From Prauserella muralis (GTDB taxonomy: Bacteria > Actinomycetota > Actinomycetes > Mycobacteriales > Pseudonocardiaceae): a DNA stretch of 64,000 bases. Below are positions 39,547 through 47,674 of the stretch, piece by piece. The notes beneath the pieces were generated by a model. That model was not told the DNA's origin. It searched no databases and saw nothing but the letters and a program-made list of their open reading frames with translations. The DNA lies in assembly GCF_003202285.1 (NCBI RefSeq), contig NZ_MASW01000007.1, forward strand, positions 768,093 through 832,092, read 5' to 3'. The first letter of the stretch is position 1, and each line of letters begins with the position of its first letter. The translations under genes were made by a program, and so were the position numbers.

Positions 39547-40416
39547 TTGGTCGAACCGGGTAAGACTGCGGTCCGTCGCGCCATCGGCCGCCAGCTCAAG
39601 CGCATGCGCAACGACAGGGGCATCAACCTGTCGACCGCCGCCAAGGTGACCGAGAACGGGCCCAAGGCGCTGATGCAGGTGGAGCGGGGCCGGAACCTGC
39701 CGCAGCTGGCCGACATCGAGGCGCTGCTGTCGACCTACAACCACAGCGAGCAGATCCCGCACTTCCAGCACGTGCTCACCGAGGCAGGCGCCAACAAGCC
39801 GAAGGACTGGTGGGAGCGCCGGTTTCCCGCCGAGGTGGTGGGCGAGCAGGCGAAGCTGCTGCTCAGCTGCGAGGCCTCCGCCGTGGAGCTGATGGTCTAC
39901 CAGGCGCAGCTCGTGCCCGACCTGTTCCGCACGGCCGGCTACGCCGAGGCGGTGCTGCGTGCCGAGGACCCCGAGCTCGACGACGAGGAGGCCGGCTTGG
40001 GGGTCAGCCTCGTGCAGGGCAGGCAGGAGGTGCTCGAGCGGGCCGACGCGCCGCGCATCACGTGCGTGCTCGACGAGGCGGCGCTGCGCAGGAGGGTCGG
40101 CGGCACCGACGTGCTGCGCGCCCAGCTCGAGCACCTGGCCGAACTGGCCCGCAGGCCACGGATCGACATTCGCGTGCTCACCGACGACCTCGGTGCCCAC
40201 CCGGGCTCGGGCGGCAGCTTCACCCGCATCGTGCTGCTCCCGGAGCTGCCGACCTACCCGGGCATCGTGCACGTCAAGGTGGGACCGCACGACGTCTACT
40301 ACGAGGAGCCGGACGAGATCGCACCGTTCGACACCATCTTCGCGCGGCTGCGGGAGCAGGCGCTGCCCGCCGACGAGTCGCTCGCCGCGATCGAGGAGGC
40401 CGCGCGCCGCGACTAG
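39547..40416 (+). CDS. XRE-family regulator with DUF5753 domain (first of a pair)
   Basis: About 289 residues: an N-terminal XRE helix-turn-helix (IGRQLKRMRNDRGINLSTAA, then ALMQVERGRNLPQ) and a DUF5753 C-terminal domain (SCEASAVELMVYQAQLVPDL, FRTAGYAEAVL, ITCVLDEAALRRRVGG). This is the actinobacterial class that often pairs with a DUF397 protein; no DUF397 gene is adjacent. The TTG at 39547 has GAGG 8 nt upstream. It is followed by a paralogue 52 bp downstream. Confidence 0.88.
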   Translation: MVEPGKTAVRRAIGRQLKRMRNDRGINLSTAAKVTENGPKALMQVERGRNLPQLADIEALLSTYNHSEQIPHFQHVLTEAGANKPKDWWERRFPAEVVGEQAKLLLSCEASAVELMVYQAQLVPDLFRTAGYAEAVLRAEDPELDDEEAGLGVSLVQGRQEVLERADAPRITCVLDEAALRRRVGGTDVLRAQLEHLAELARRPRIDIRVLTDDLGAHPGSGGSFTRIVLLPELPTYPGIVHVKVGPHDVYYEEPDEIAPFDTIFARLREQALPADESLAAIEEAARRD

Positions 40417-40468
40417 AGTGCCGGGCGAACGGTCCGGTGACGGCAGCAGCAGGGAAGGGCTCCCCGTC

Positions 40469-41344
40469 GTGGTGACGCCGACGCACGTCGTGACGAGCGA
40501 CTGGTTCGCCATGCGCATCAGAACCCTTCGCGAGGCGAGCGGGCTCACCCCGGACCAGCTGGCCAAGGCCATCGGCCGCAGCCCGCAGAGCGTCCGGCAT
40601 TTCGAGGCGAGAAACCGCCCGATCAACACCGCCTACGTCGAGGACTCACTCGGCGGGCTCGGTCACGGCCACCTCATCGAGCCGTACACCCGGATCGTGG
40701 ACCGGTCCAAACAGGCGCCGCTGTGGTGGCTGGACGCGATCCCGAAGCTGACGAAGTCGCAGAAGCCGCCTGCGCTGGAGCAGCTCGAACTGCTCGTGAA
40801 CTTCGAGGCCTCCGCCGCCTCGCTGCGGATCTACGCGCCGCACTGCGTGCCCGACCTGGTCCAGACACCCGCGTACACGGCCGCGCTGCGCGAGTTCGGC
40901 GAGCCGCCGCTCGGGCCGCTGCAGGCGAGCCTGCTGCCCGGACGGCAGGGCGTGCTGGCCCAGAACGAGCCGGACGTGCACCTGCTGCTCGACGACGCCG
41001 TGCTGCGCAGGGCCGTCGGCGGGCCGGCGGTGCTGCGGGAGCAACTCGCGCACCTCGGCTCGCTCGCCGAGCGCCACCATGTCACGGTGCAGGTGCTCCC
41101 CTCGGCCGTCGCCGCCCAGGCGGCCGCCGAGGGCAACTTCACGCTCCTGGACCTGGCGGAGGAACTCGAGCACGATCCGGGTGCCGTGTTCGTGCGGACC
41201 GCCGCCGACTGGGTGCATTTCCGTGAGCCCGCGAAGGTCGGCGCCTACCGCGCGCGCTGGGCCGCGCTCCTGCGCGACGCGCTCACGCCCGCCGACTCTC
41301 TCGCGACGATCGGGCACGCGGCCCGCGAACTCCCTGCCATCTGA
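40469..41344 (+). CDS. XRE-family regulator with DUF5753 domain (second of a pair)
   Basis: About 291 residues with the same layout as the preceding gene: HTH (MRIRTLREASGLTPDQLAKA, then GRSPQSVRHFEARNRP) and DUF5753 (LLVNFEASAASLRIYAPHCV, PDLVQTPAYTAAL, LLLDDAVLRRAVGG). Two consecutive GTG codons at 40469/40472 are possible starts. The tandem arrangement suggests duplication followed by divergence. A strong hairpin at 41371 ends the unit. Confidence 0.87.
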   Translation: MVTPTHVVTSDWFAMRIRTLREASGLTPDQLAKAIGRSPQSVRHFEARNRPINTAYVEDSLGGLGHGHLIEPYTRIVDRSKQAPLWWLDAIPKLTKSQKPPALEQLELLVNFEASAASLRIYAPHCVPDLVQTPAYTAALREFGEPPLGPLQASLLPGRQGVLAQNEPDVHLLLDDAVLRRAVGGPAVLREQLAHLGSLAERHHVTVQVLPSAVAAQAAAEGNFTLLDLAEELEHDPGAVFVRTAADWVHFREPAKVGAYRARWAALLRDALTPADSLATIGHAARELPAI

Positions 41345-41370
41345 CATTCCCCTCAGTGGTCTGCTCAGGT

Positions 41371-41417
41371 GTTGGCGGCGCGGCCTGTCTCCTGACGGTG
41401 CCGGCCGCGCCGCCAAC
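41371..41417. terminator. Bidirectional terminator
   Basis: Perfect 14-bp stem, GTTGGCGGCGCGGC with GCCGCGCCGCCAAC and a 19-nt loop, between the convergent XRE and FGGY genes. Confidence 0.8.
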
Positions 41418-41481
41418 GGCTACCTGTTGCGGATGAACGGTCCTGTAACAGCAGCCGTGCACCACGGTAGCAGACTGCTCC

Positions 41482-41493
41482 GTAGCGCGCTAC
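41482..41493. promoter_or_regulatory. Further GTAGCGCGCTAC palindrome
   Basis: A perfect 12-bp palindrome identical to the core at 39459-39470. It overlaps the last codons and stop of the FGGY kinase gene, so if bound it would not act as an ordinary promoter operator there. Confidence 0.45.
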
Positions 41494-42998
41494 ACCGCGT
41501 CGGTGCCCGCCTGCTTCTGCTGCTCCGCCAGGAAGTGAGCGACTTCCACTGTGGATGGATAGAGGTCGCGGTAGCGAGCGTAGAACTCGTCGTAGACGGC
41601 GGTCCTGGCCGGCTCGGGACGCACGGTCGACCGCACCGGGTTCCAGCCGCCGATGTCCGGTTCCAGCCCGACGGCGCTCGCGGCGAGCAGCGCGTCGCCG
41701 AACGCGGCGCCGACCGTTTCCCTGGGCACCTGCTGGGCGGCGCCGGTCACGTCGGAGACGATCTGCGTCCACAGCCCGCCCTGCACGCCACCGCCGACGG
41801 CGACCAGCCTGCGCGCCACTCCCCCCGCGCCCGCCATCGCCTCCAGGTTGTGCCGCACACCGTAGGCGATGCCCTCCAGCGCCGCCCGGTACAGCTCGCC
41901 GAGGCCGTGGCCCGTCGTCAGCCCGGCGATGACGCCGCGGGCGTCGGGGTCGAACAACGGCGTGCGTTCCCCGGCGAAGTACGGCAGCAGGAGCAGACCC
42001 CTGCTGCCCGCGGGAACCCGGGCGGCCTGCGCGACGAGCGTGGCGAAGTCCCCGCCCGCCAGCCTGCGCAGCCAGTCGGTGATCGCGCCGGAGGTCGCCA
42101 TGCCGGCGGCGAGCGAGTAGGTGCCGGGCACGACGCCGCGCGTGGTCCACAGGCCCGGATCGGGCGTCGGGTCGGTGAGCACCTGGGTGAGGAACATCGT
42201 CGTCCCGTACATCACCATCGTGTCGCCGGGTTCGGTGACGCCGACACTGGCGCCCTCGGCCCACGCGTCGACGGTGCCCGCGGTGACGGGCAGGCCCTCC
42301 GGAAGACCGGTCTGCCCGGCGGCGGCCGCCGTGACCGTGCCCGCCACCTCGTTCGGCCACAGCAGCCGGGGCAGGTCGATGCCGGGCGCGACGAGCCGCG
42401 CCCAGTCGCCGGCCCAGTCCGCCGCGCGCAGGTCGTACATCGGATCGCACTGGCTGGCCGAGTGGTGGTCGAGCACGTACTCGCCGGTGAGCCGGTGGAC
42501 CAGGTAGGAGCTGGCCATCAGAAACAGCTCGGTGCGCTCGAAGATGCCCGGCTCGTGGCGGGCCAGCCAGCGCCATTTCGGCCCGACCGCCTGCGACGAC
42601 AGCGGCGTGCCGCAGCGGCGCAGGATCGCCTCCGCGCCGAGTTCGGCGGTCAGTTCCGCGATCTCGCGGCTCGCCCGCGTGTCGACGCCGTAGAGGATGG
42701 CGGGGCGCAGCGGGCGCCCTGCCGCGTCGGCGGGCAGCAGCACGGGCCCGATGCCGCTCACGGCGAGCCCGGCCAGCGGCCGCGAGCCCGCGGCGGCGGT
42801 CAGCTCGTGGGACAGCTCCACGAAGTCGCGCCACCACACGGTCTCGGCGTCGTGCTCGACCCAGCCTGGCCGCGGAAACGACGTCTCGTGCGTCCGGCTC
42901 GCCCTGGCCAGCACCTCCCCGGACGGGTTCACCAGCACGCCCTTCGAGCTGGACGTTCCGATGTCGATGCCGATCAGCAGCCCCTGGGAGGTGATCAC
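41490..42998 (-). CDS. FGGY-family carbohydrate kinase (xylulokinase-like)
   Basis: A 502-residue sugar kinase with the phosphate-1 motif LIGIDIGTSSSKGVLV, the LAVSGIGPVLLP region, TVDAWAEGASVGV, and the adenosine motif VAVGGGVQGGLWTQIVSDVT. The overall plan fits xylulokinases, but the family covers many polyols, so the substrate is uncertain. No isomerase or sugar transporter genes are adjacent. It is convergent with the XRE pair. Confidence 0.88.
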   Translation of the reverse strand: MITSQGLLIGIDIGTSSSKGVLVNPSGEVLARASRTHETSFPRPGWVEHDAETVWWRDFVELSHELTAAAGSRPLAGLAVSGIGPVLLPADAAGRPLRPAILYGVDTRASREIAELTAELGAEAILRRCGTPLSSQAVGPKWRWLARHEPGIFERTELFLMASSYLVHRLTGEYVLDHHSASQCDPMYDLRAADWAGDWARLVAPGIDLPRLLWPNEVAGTVTAAAAGQTGLPEGLPVTAGTVDAWAEGASVGVTEPGDTMVMYGTTMFLTQVLTDPTPDPGLWTTRGVVPGTYSLAAGMATSGAITDWLRRLAGGDFATLVAQAARVPAGSRGLLLLPYFAGERTPLFDPDARGVIAGLTTGHGLGELYRAALEGIAYGVRHNLEAMAGAGGVARRLVAVGGGVQGGLWTQIVSDVTGAAQQVPRETVGAAFGDALLAASAVGLEPDIGGWNPVRSTVRPEPARTAVYDEFYARYRDLYPSTVEVAHFLAEQQKQAGTDAV

Positions 42999-43074
42999 CA
43001 GGCGACGCTAGGTCGCCGCGAACGGCGCTGTCAACACGCCGATCCCGACGGTCCACACCGGACTCGCCGCCGCG

Positions 43075-43746
43075 TCAGGGTAGCTCGTCGCGCGCGGTGG
43101 GCCCCCAGTTGTCGAGCAGGCTCATCCTGGCTTCGAGCAGCGACGGGTTGCGCAGGTCGAGCACGTGCACGCCACGCCACGGGTAGAACCCGATCCGTTC
43201 CAGCATCGCCGCCATGCGCACGCTCGCGAGCTCGGCCGAGATGCGGTCGGGGCAGGCAGCCCTGAAGTCGGCGGGCGAGACCCGGCACGCCGCGAGCCGC
43301 GTGGAGTGGGCGAGCGTGCGCAGCGTGCCCGCGATGAGCGGGGCGGCGAGCCCGTGCCCGCGCCAGTGCGGGGCCAGCCGCACGTCGCGCAGGATCACCA
43401 TCCGGGGCGCGCCGTCGCTGATCTGGGCGTCCAGGTCGGGATGGAGCCGTCCGTCGCTGGAGTCGAGCACGGTCTCGGCGATGTACTCCAGGGCCCACTC
43501 GCCGAGCGCGACGGAGTCGAGCAGGTTGCGTTCCCGCCGCAGATCGGCGATCACCAGCGAGATGTCGGCGACGTGCCGGACGTGGTCGGGGCAGCCCTCC
43601 CCCGCCCAGACGTCGGCCGACACCTCCCACCGCTCGGGCAGATGATCCTCGTCGTCGATGTGCCACCAGAGCCGTTCGTGCTTGATGGACAGCCGGATGG
43701 AAAGCGGGTTCGCGGGTAGGTCAGCTGCATCAGGTGCCATTGTCAT
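43075..43746 (-). CDS. GNAT-like acetyltransferase
   Basis: About 223 residues. The acetyl-CoA motif A is visible as MVILRDVRLAPHWRGHGLAAP followed by LIAGTLRTLAHS; the N-terminal half is an unrelated beta-rich region (LWWHIDDEDHLPERWEVSADV). The ATG at 43746 has GGGGTGG upstream; ORFs starting at 43764 or 43854 are longer alternatives. The substrate is unknown. It stands alone between the sugar kinase and the radical SAM gene. Confidence 0.7.
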   Translation of the reverse strand: MTMAPDAADLPANPLSIRLSIKHERLWWHIDDEDHLPERWEVSADVWAGEGCPDHVRHVADISLVIADLRRERNLLDSVALGEWALEYIAETVLDSSDGRLHPDLDAQISDGAPRMVILRDVRLAPHWRGHGLAAPLIAGTLRTLAHSTRLAACRVSPADFRAACPDRISAELASVRMAAMLERIGFYPWRGVHVLDLRNPSLLEARMSLLDNWGPTARDELP

Positions 43747-43911
43747 ACCGGCCACCCCACTCATGTCGTCGACGCAGTCGGCCGTGGGCCCTGCGTCATA
43801 TTCCGACAATGAACATGACGGTGGCAAGAGTGCGCAGTGACGTTCCCGTAACAAAGATTTCCCGCTCCGGCCATACGCCGATAAGCCGGATGAACGTTTT
43901 TCATAAATTGA

Positions 43912-45621
43912 TCAGGGACGCCTGCGTCGCTGACCTGCGAATTCTACTTTCGGTATTTCTCGAATGATTTCCTCTCGTCTGGGCCAGTGAGACCAGAACG
44001 CACCCGTGTAACCGAGTTCCACGGCACGCAGCAGGAACGGGTTGTCGGCGAAGTTGTCGTCGTCGGCGGTGAGGCCCTGCAGCGTCGGCAACATGACCCG
44101 GTGCCGTTCGGAGGCCGGCACCAGACTCCACAGCAGGCGGATGGTGTTGACCCACCGGCCGCAGGGCGAGCCGAGGGTCTCCGGGTCCTCCGGCAGCAGC
44201 GGCGACAGGTAGTACACGGGCCGGAACCGGCCCGCGGCGTCGAAGACGAACTGCCGCTCGTAGGCGATGGGGCCGCACCGCGAGCGCGGGGTGAGCACGA
44301 TCGGCTCGGTCGCCGTGTCGGACTGCAGGCCCGGCACCGTGCGGGTGCCGCCGCACTCCTCGGCCAGCCGCCTGCCCAGCGGGGAGTACGGGAAGGCGCG
44401 GATGCCGAGGCTGTAGCCGGTGACGGTCACGCCGAGCTCGAGAGTGCGCGCGACGGCGTCGCGCAGGGTCTGCTCCGTCTCGCCCGGCATGCCGAGCAGC
44501 ACCTCGACCATCATCGGCACCTCGTAGCGGCGGGCCAGGGCGCAGACGGCGCGGGTGTCGGCGAAGGTGTAGTAGCGGCTGCCGCCCGCGGTGACCTTCC
44601 AGCCGTTCAGCATCTCCTCGCGCACGTGGTCGGGCGCCAGGTTGACGCCGGCGCACCCGGCCTCGGCGAGCAGGCGCATGAGCTCCTCGTCGAACGGCGC
44701 GGGCTGCGCGTAGACCCACAGCCGCAGCCGGTGCAGGGCCGAGCCGGGGTCGGCCCGCTTGCGCCGGACGATCTCGCGCAGCACGGCCTTGCTGTGCGCG
44801 ACGACGAGGTTGAACTCGCTGTCGGTGGTGTGCAGGTCGTGGACGCCCTGCGCCACGAGCGACTCCATCTCGTCCACCACGGCGTCGACGGCGCGCCTGC
44901 TGAACCGGGCGCCCTTGGCATCGGGTTCCACGCAGTGCGCGCACGCGAACGCGCAGCCGTTCTTGGTGAGCACGTTGCCGAGGCCGCCTGCCCGGTAGTA
45001 GCGCAGGTTGTCGACCCTGAACGCGACGCCGGAGCGCCGCACGTAGCTGCTCGTGGCGTTGATCGGGCTGGGCCGCGCGTCCCCGCGGAGCACGTGGCGC
45101 CGGGGCCTGCCGGACGGCCGCGCACCGGCGATCCGCTCGACGCACCCGCCGCCCTGGTTGACGAACAGCCCCGCGATGTCCTCCGGTGAGTCCCCGTGCT
45201 GCAGCGCTCGGGCGAGCCGCACCAGGATGTGCTCACCGGGGCCCTTCACGCCGAAGTCGATGCCGAGGTAGTCGACGAGCGCGAACGGCATCGACGAGAA
45301 GCCGACGCCTCCGGCGACGAGCGGGGCGTCCGTGTTCGCCCGGATCTCGTCGACGACGGCCCTGTGGTCGCCGAGGAAGACCCGTTGCTGCTGGGCGTAG
45401 ATGGTGTCGGTGTTGCGAATGGTCACGCCGACCAGCAGCGGCCTGTGCCCGGCGAAGTAGTGGCGCAGCACCGGCCGCCAGTCGTGGCGGTCGAAGGTCA
45501 GGTCGACCACGTCCACGGCGAAGCCCTCCGCCTCGAGCGAGGTGGTGAGGATGTCGAGCGCGTACGGCGTGACCGGTGGATGCACGAAGTTGGGGTTGAC
45601 GAGTGTCACCAGTGCCGTCAT
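43912..45621 (-). CDS. Cobalamin-binding radical SAM enzyme
   Basis: A 569-residue class B-type radical SAM protein. Residues ~1-160 form a B12-binding Rossmann domain (ALVTLVNPNFVHPPVTPYAL, LVGVTIRNTDTIYAQQQ). The [4Fe-4S] cysteines are C223, C227 and C230 in GCAFACAHC, followed by a TIM-barrel region with TTDSEFNLV and MVEVLLGMPGETEQT. A C-terminal ~120-residue extension is of unknown fold. Such enzymes commonly methylate unreactive carbons. A tryptophanase-like gene nearby raises the possibility of an indole or tryptophan substrate, as for TsrM, but that is speculation. The ATG at 45621 has GGAGG 5 nt upstream. Confidence 0.87.
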   Translation of the reverse strand: MTALVTLVNPNFVHPPVTPYALDILTTSLEAEGFAVDVVDLTFDRHDWRPVLRHYFAGHRPLLVGVTIRNTDTIYAQQQRVFLGDHRAVVDEIRANTDAPLVAGGVGFSSMPFALVDYLGIDFGVKGPGEHILVRLARALQHGDSPEDIAGLFVNQGGGCVERIAGARPSGRPRRHVLRGDARPSPINATSSYVRRSGVAFRVDNLRYYRAGGLGNVLTKNGCAFACAHCVEPDAKGARFSRRAVDAVVDEMESLVAQGVHDLHTTDSEFNLVVAHSKAVLREIVRRKRADPGSALHRLRLWVYAQPAPFDEELMRLLAEAGCAGVNLAPDHVREEMLNGWKVTAGGSRYYTFADTRAVCALARRYEVPMMVEVLLGMPGETEQTLRDAVARTLELGVTVTGYSLGIRAFPYSPLGRRLAEECGGTRTVPGLQSDTATEPIVLTPRSRCGPIAYERQFVFDAAGRFRPVYYLSPLLPEDPETLGSPCGRWVNTIRLLWSLVPASERHRVMLPTLQGLTADDDNFADNPFLLRAVELGYTGAFWSHWPRREEIIREIPKVEFAGQRRRRP

Positions 45622-45683
45622 GTGCCCTCCCACAGCTCAACCGGCGCCCACGGCGGGCGCCGGTCAGCCGGGGAGCGCGAGCG

Positions 45684-45974
45684 TCACCAGCGCAGCCTGC
45701 GCCCGTACCTCACCGCCGCGGCGAGCTCGTCGGAGGGCACGTCCAGTGCCACGCTGAGCCAGCGCCGCCAGTAGGGCCCCGGTGTGCGCTTGCCACGTTC
45801 CCAGCGCGCCACCTCGTCGCGGCTCACGCTGTGGTTGTGCGAGAGATCGGCCAGCTTGTCGGCAAGCTGGTACTGCGTGAGCCCACGGCTCTTGCGAGCG
45901 CGCCTGACCAGGTCCCAGATGGGCTCCGCACCGTTCGTCATCGGTGACGCCTGCCCGCGGTTCCCGGCTGACAT
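45684..45974 (-). CDS. XRE-family regulator, small
   Basis: About 96 residues: a compact HTH (IWDLVRRARKSRGLTQYQLA, DEVARWERGKRTPG, YWRRWLSVALDVPSDELAAA). The HTH is closely similar in plan to the first 75 residues of the large protein encoded at 60224. It lies 62 bp upstream of the radical SAM gene on the same strand and is a likely controller of it. ATG 45974 is chosen; 45941 is an alternative. Confidence 0.8.
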   Translation of the reverse strand: MSAGNRGQASPMTNGAEPIWDLVRRARKSRGLTQYQLADKLADLSHNHSVSRDEVARWERGKRTPGPYWRRWLSVALDVPSDELAAAVRYGRRLRW

Positions 45975-46066
45975 GTCGTTGACGATAGGCCGCGTGGGCC
46001 CGGTCAACGATCCGTCGTGCGTCCTTTTCTGTCCTTTTTGCGCATCGTCATAGAAATACATGGCCA

Positions 46067-47041
46067 TCATCTGTGTAGGGTTTGCGACGGGGTTTCGTTG
46101 AACTTGTGCCGGTATGCCGTGGCGAACCTGCCGAGGTGCATGAATCCCCACCGTCCCGCCACCTCACCGACCGTGACGGTATCGGCCTGTGCCGCCTTGA
46201 GCTCGTCGTGCGCGCGTTGCAGCCGCACCGCGCGCAGAAATGCGCTCGGTGTCGTGTCGAGGTGTTTGCGGAATCCTTTCTGTAGGGCGCGCACGCTCAC
46301 TCCTGCCTGTTTCGCGAGACTGCCCATCGTGTGGGCGATCTCCGGGTGGTTCTCGACGACGTCCACCGCCCTGGCGATGGCCCGCGAGGGCGCGGGCAAC
46401 GCCTTGCCCTCGAGCGTGTCGCTGTAGTTGTTGTCCTGCGCCAGCAGCAGCCCGCTGATGAGGTTCTGCTCCATGTGGTGCAGGGACAGCGGATGCGCGA
46501 GCAGGCTGTCCGGCCGGTCCAGCTCGGTGACGCAGAAACGCAGGTAGTCACACCACGTGCGGGCGTAGCCCGCGGCCAGTTTCATGCCGAGGGAGAACTC
46601 GATCGGGGCAGGCAGTGGCCGGTCGATGAGATCGGCCAGCGTCGCCTCGAGTGCCGTCCGCTCGATCCGCACGATCACCAGTTCCAGCTCGGCACTGAGC
46701 CGCATGTGCAGGGGCGCGAGTGGCCCGACGACCACGGCGGCCCCGGGCCCCGCTCCGACGCTGCGAGCGCCGTAGCGGTACGTCCCGCAGCCGGCCAGCG
46801 GCACCTGCACGACGTAGAAGTGTTCGAGCTCGCCGGGGTCGACCTGCACCGCCTCGCCATAGGCGATGTAGGTGAAACCGACGTTGTCCAGGCGCCTGGC
46901 GTTCATCCGCGCGTCGAGCCGGGCGTCGCGGCCCACCAGCGCGAGCCGGTGGTCACAGAAGACCCCGGCCACCGTGTCACGAGTGACGTCGAGATCCCGC
47001 GAGCGAAAGAGCTCGAACCGGTCCAATGGTTTGTGAATCAT
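46067..47041 (-). CDS. AraC-family regulator with AraC_binding_2-type sensor
   Basis: About 324 residues. Residues ~1-200 form the sensor domain (FELFRSRDLDVTRDTVAGVF, CDHRLALVGRD, YIAYGEAVQVDPGELEHFYV) and the last ~100 a double AraC HTH (MGSLAKQAGVSVRALQKGFR and VGEVAGRWGFMHLGRFATAYRHKF). The start at 47041 (MIHKPLDRFELF) is chosen because the paralogue at 63393 begins at the same point; a longer ORF to 47251 exists. It lies upstream of the XRE and radical SAM genes on the same strand. Confidence 0.85.
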   Translation of the reverse strand: MIHKPLDRFELFRSRDLDVTRDTVAGVFCDHRLALVGRDARLDARMNARRLDNVGFTYIAYGEAVQVDPGELEHFYVVQVPLAGCGTYRYGARSVGAGPGAAVVVGPLAPLHMRLSAELELVIVRIERTALEATLADLIDRPLPAPIEFSLGMKLAAGYARTWCDYLRFCVTELDRPDSLLAHPLSLHHMEQNLISGLLLAQDNNYSDTLEGKALPAPSRAIARAVDVVENHPEIAHTMGSLAKQAGVSVRALQKGFRKHLDTTPSAFLRAVRLQRAHDELKAAQADTVTVGEVAGRWGFMHLGRFATAYRHKFNETPSQTLHR

Positions 47042-47251
47042 TGACACGCCGGGGAATTCGACCCGCAACGGCTGCACCCTCCCCGCTCCACCTCCTCCGG
47101 AATCTAGCCTGGGCTCCGCCGCTGTCGCCCGCATACCACCGAACGGGCGATTTGCCATTAGCAATTTGCAGATTTCAAGCAGAAACCCAGCGTAGCACGG
47201 GAAACACGCGGTGCGCAGTCGTCGCGGGGGCCGGGATCGCCGGGCGGTCAC

Positions 47252-47674
47252 TCTGTTGCGCCGAGGGGTAACTCGCCCCCGGGGCGGGAAGCACGCCGTA
47301 CCGCCGGATGGAGTCGGCCACGGTGTCGAACCTCAGCGTCGGGCCCGGCCGGGCGCGCCGGTCGTGCGGAGAATTCGCTTGTCATCGGCATCGCGGCGCA
47401 CGATCGGCGAGGTTGTCGCGATCGTCCGCGACCCGCCGCGAATGCGCGGGGCGCACGCATTCCGTTGTCGCCGCGGCCGGCCAGGTGGGACCGGCGTGGC
47501 GGTCGAAACCTCCCGCGTCGGATCCTGTCTCGGCAGCCGAACCCGGCATACCGCCAACCGGGCGCAGTCTGCGAACGGCATGATGCACGTCCGGTCAGCC
47601 GCGGCAGAGCACGGTGACGGGTCGCCACCGTCGCCCTGGACATCGGCGGGCCGCAGCGGGCCGTTACGCGGCGC
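47252..47674. other. Gap without a recognisable gene
   Basis: Reading frames here are Arg/Ala/Gly-rich shadows with no family features. The region separates the end of the tryptophanase-like gene from the AraC gene and should hold the end of the seven-gene operon and the araC promoter. I see no strong terminator. Confidence 0.4.
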
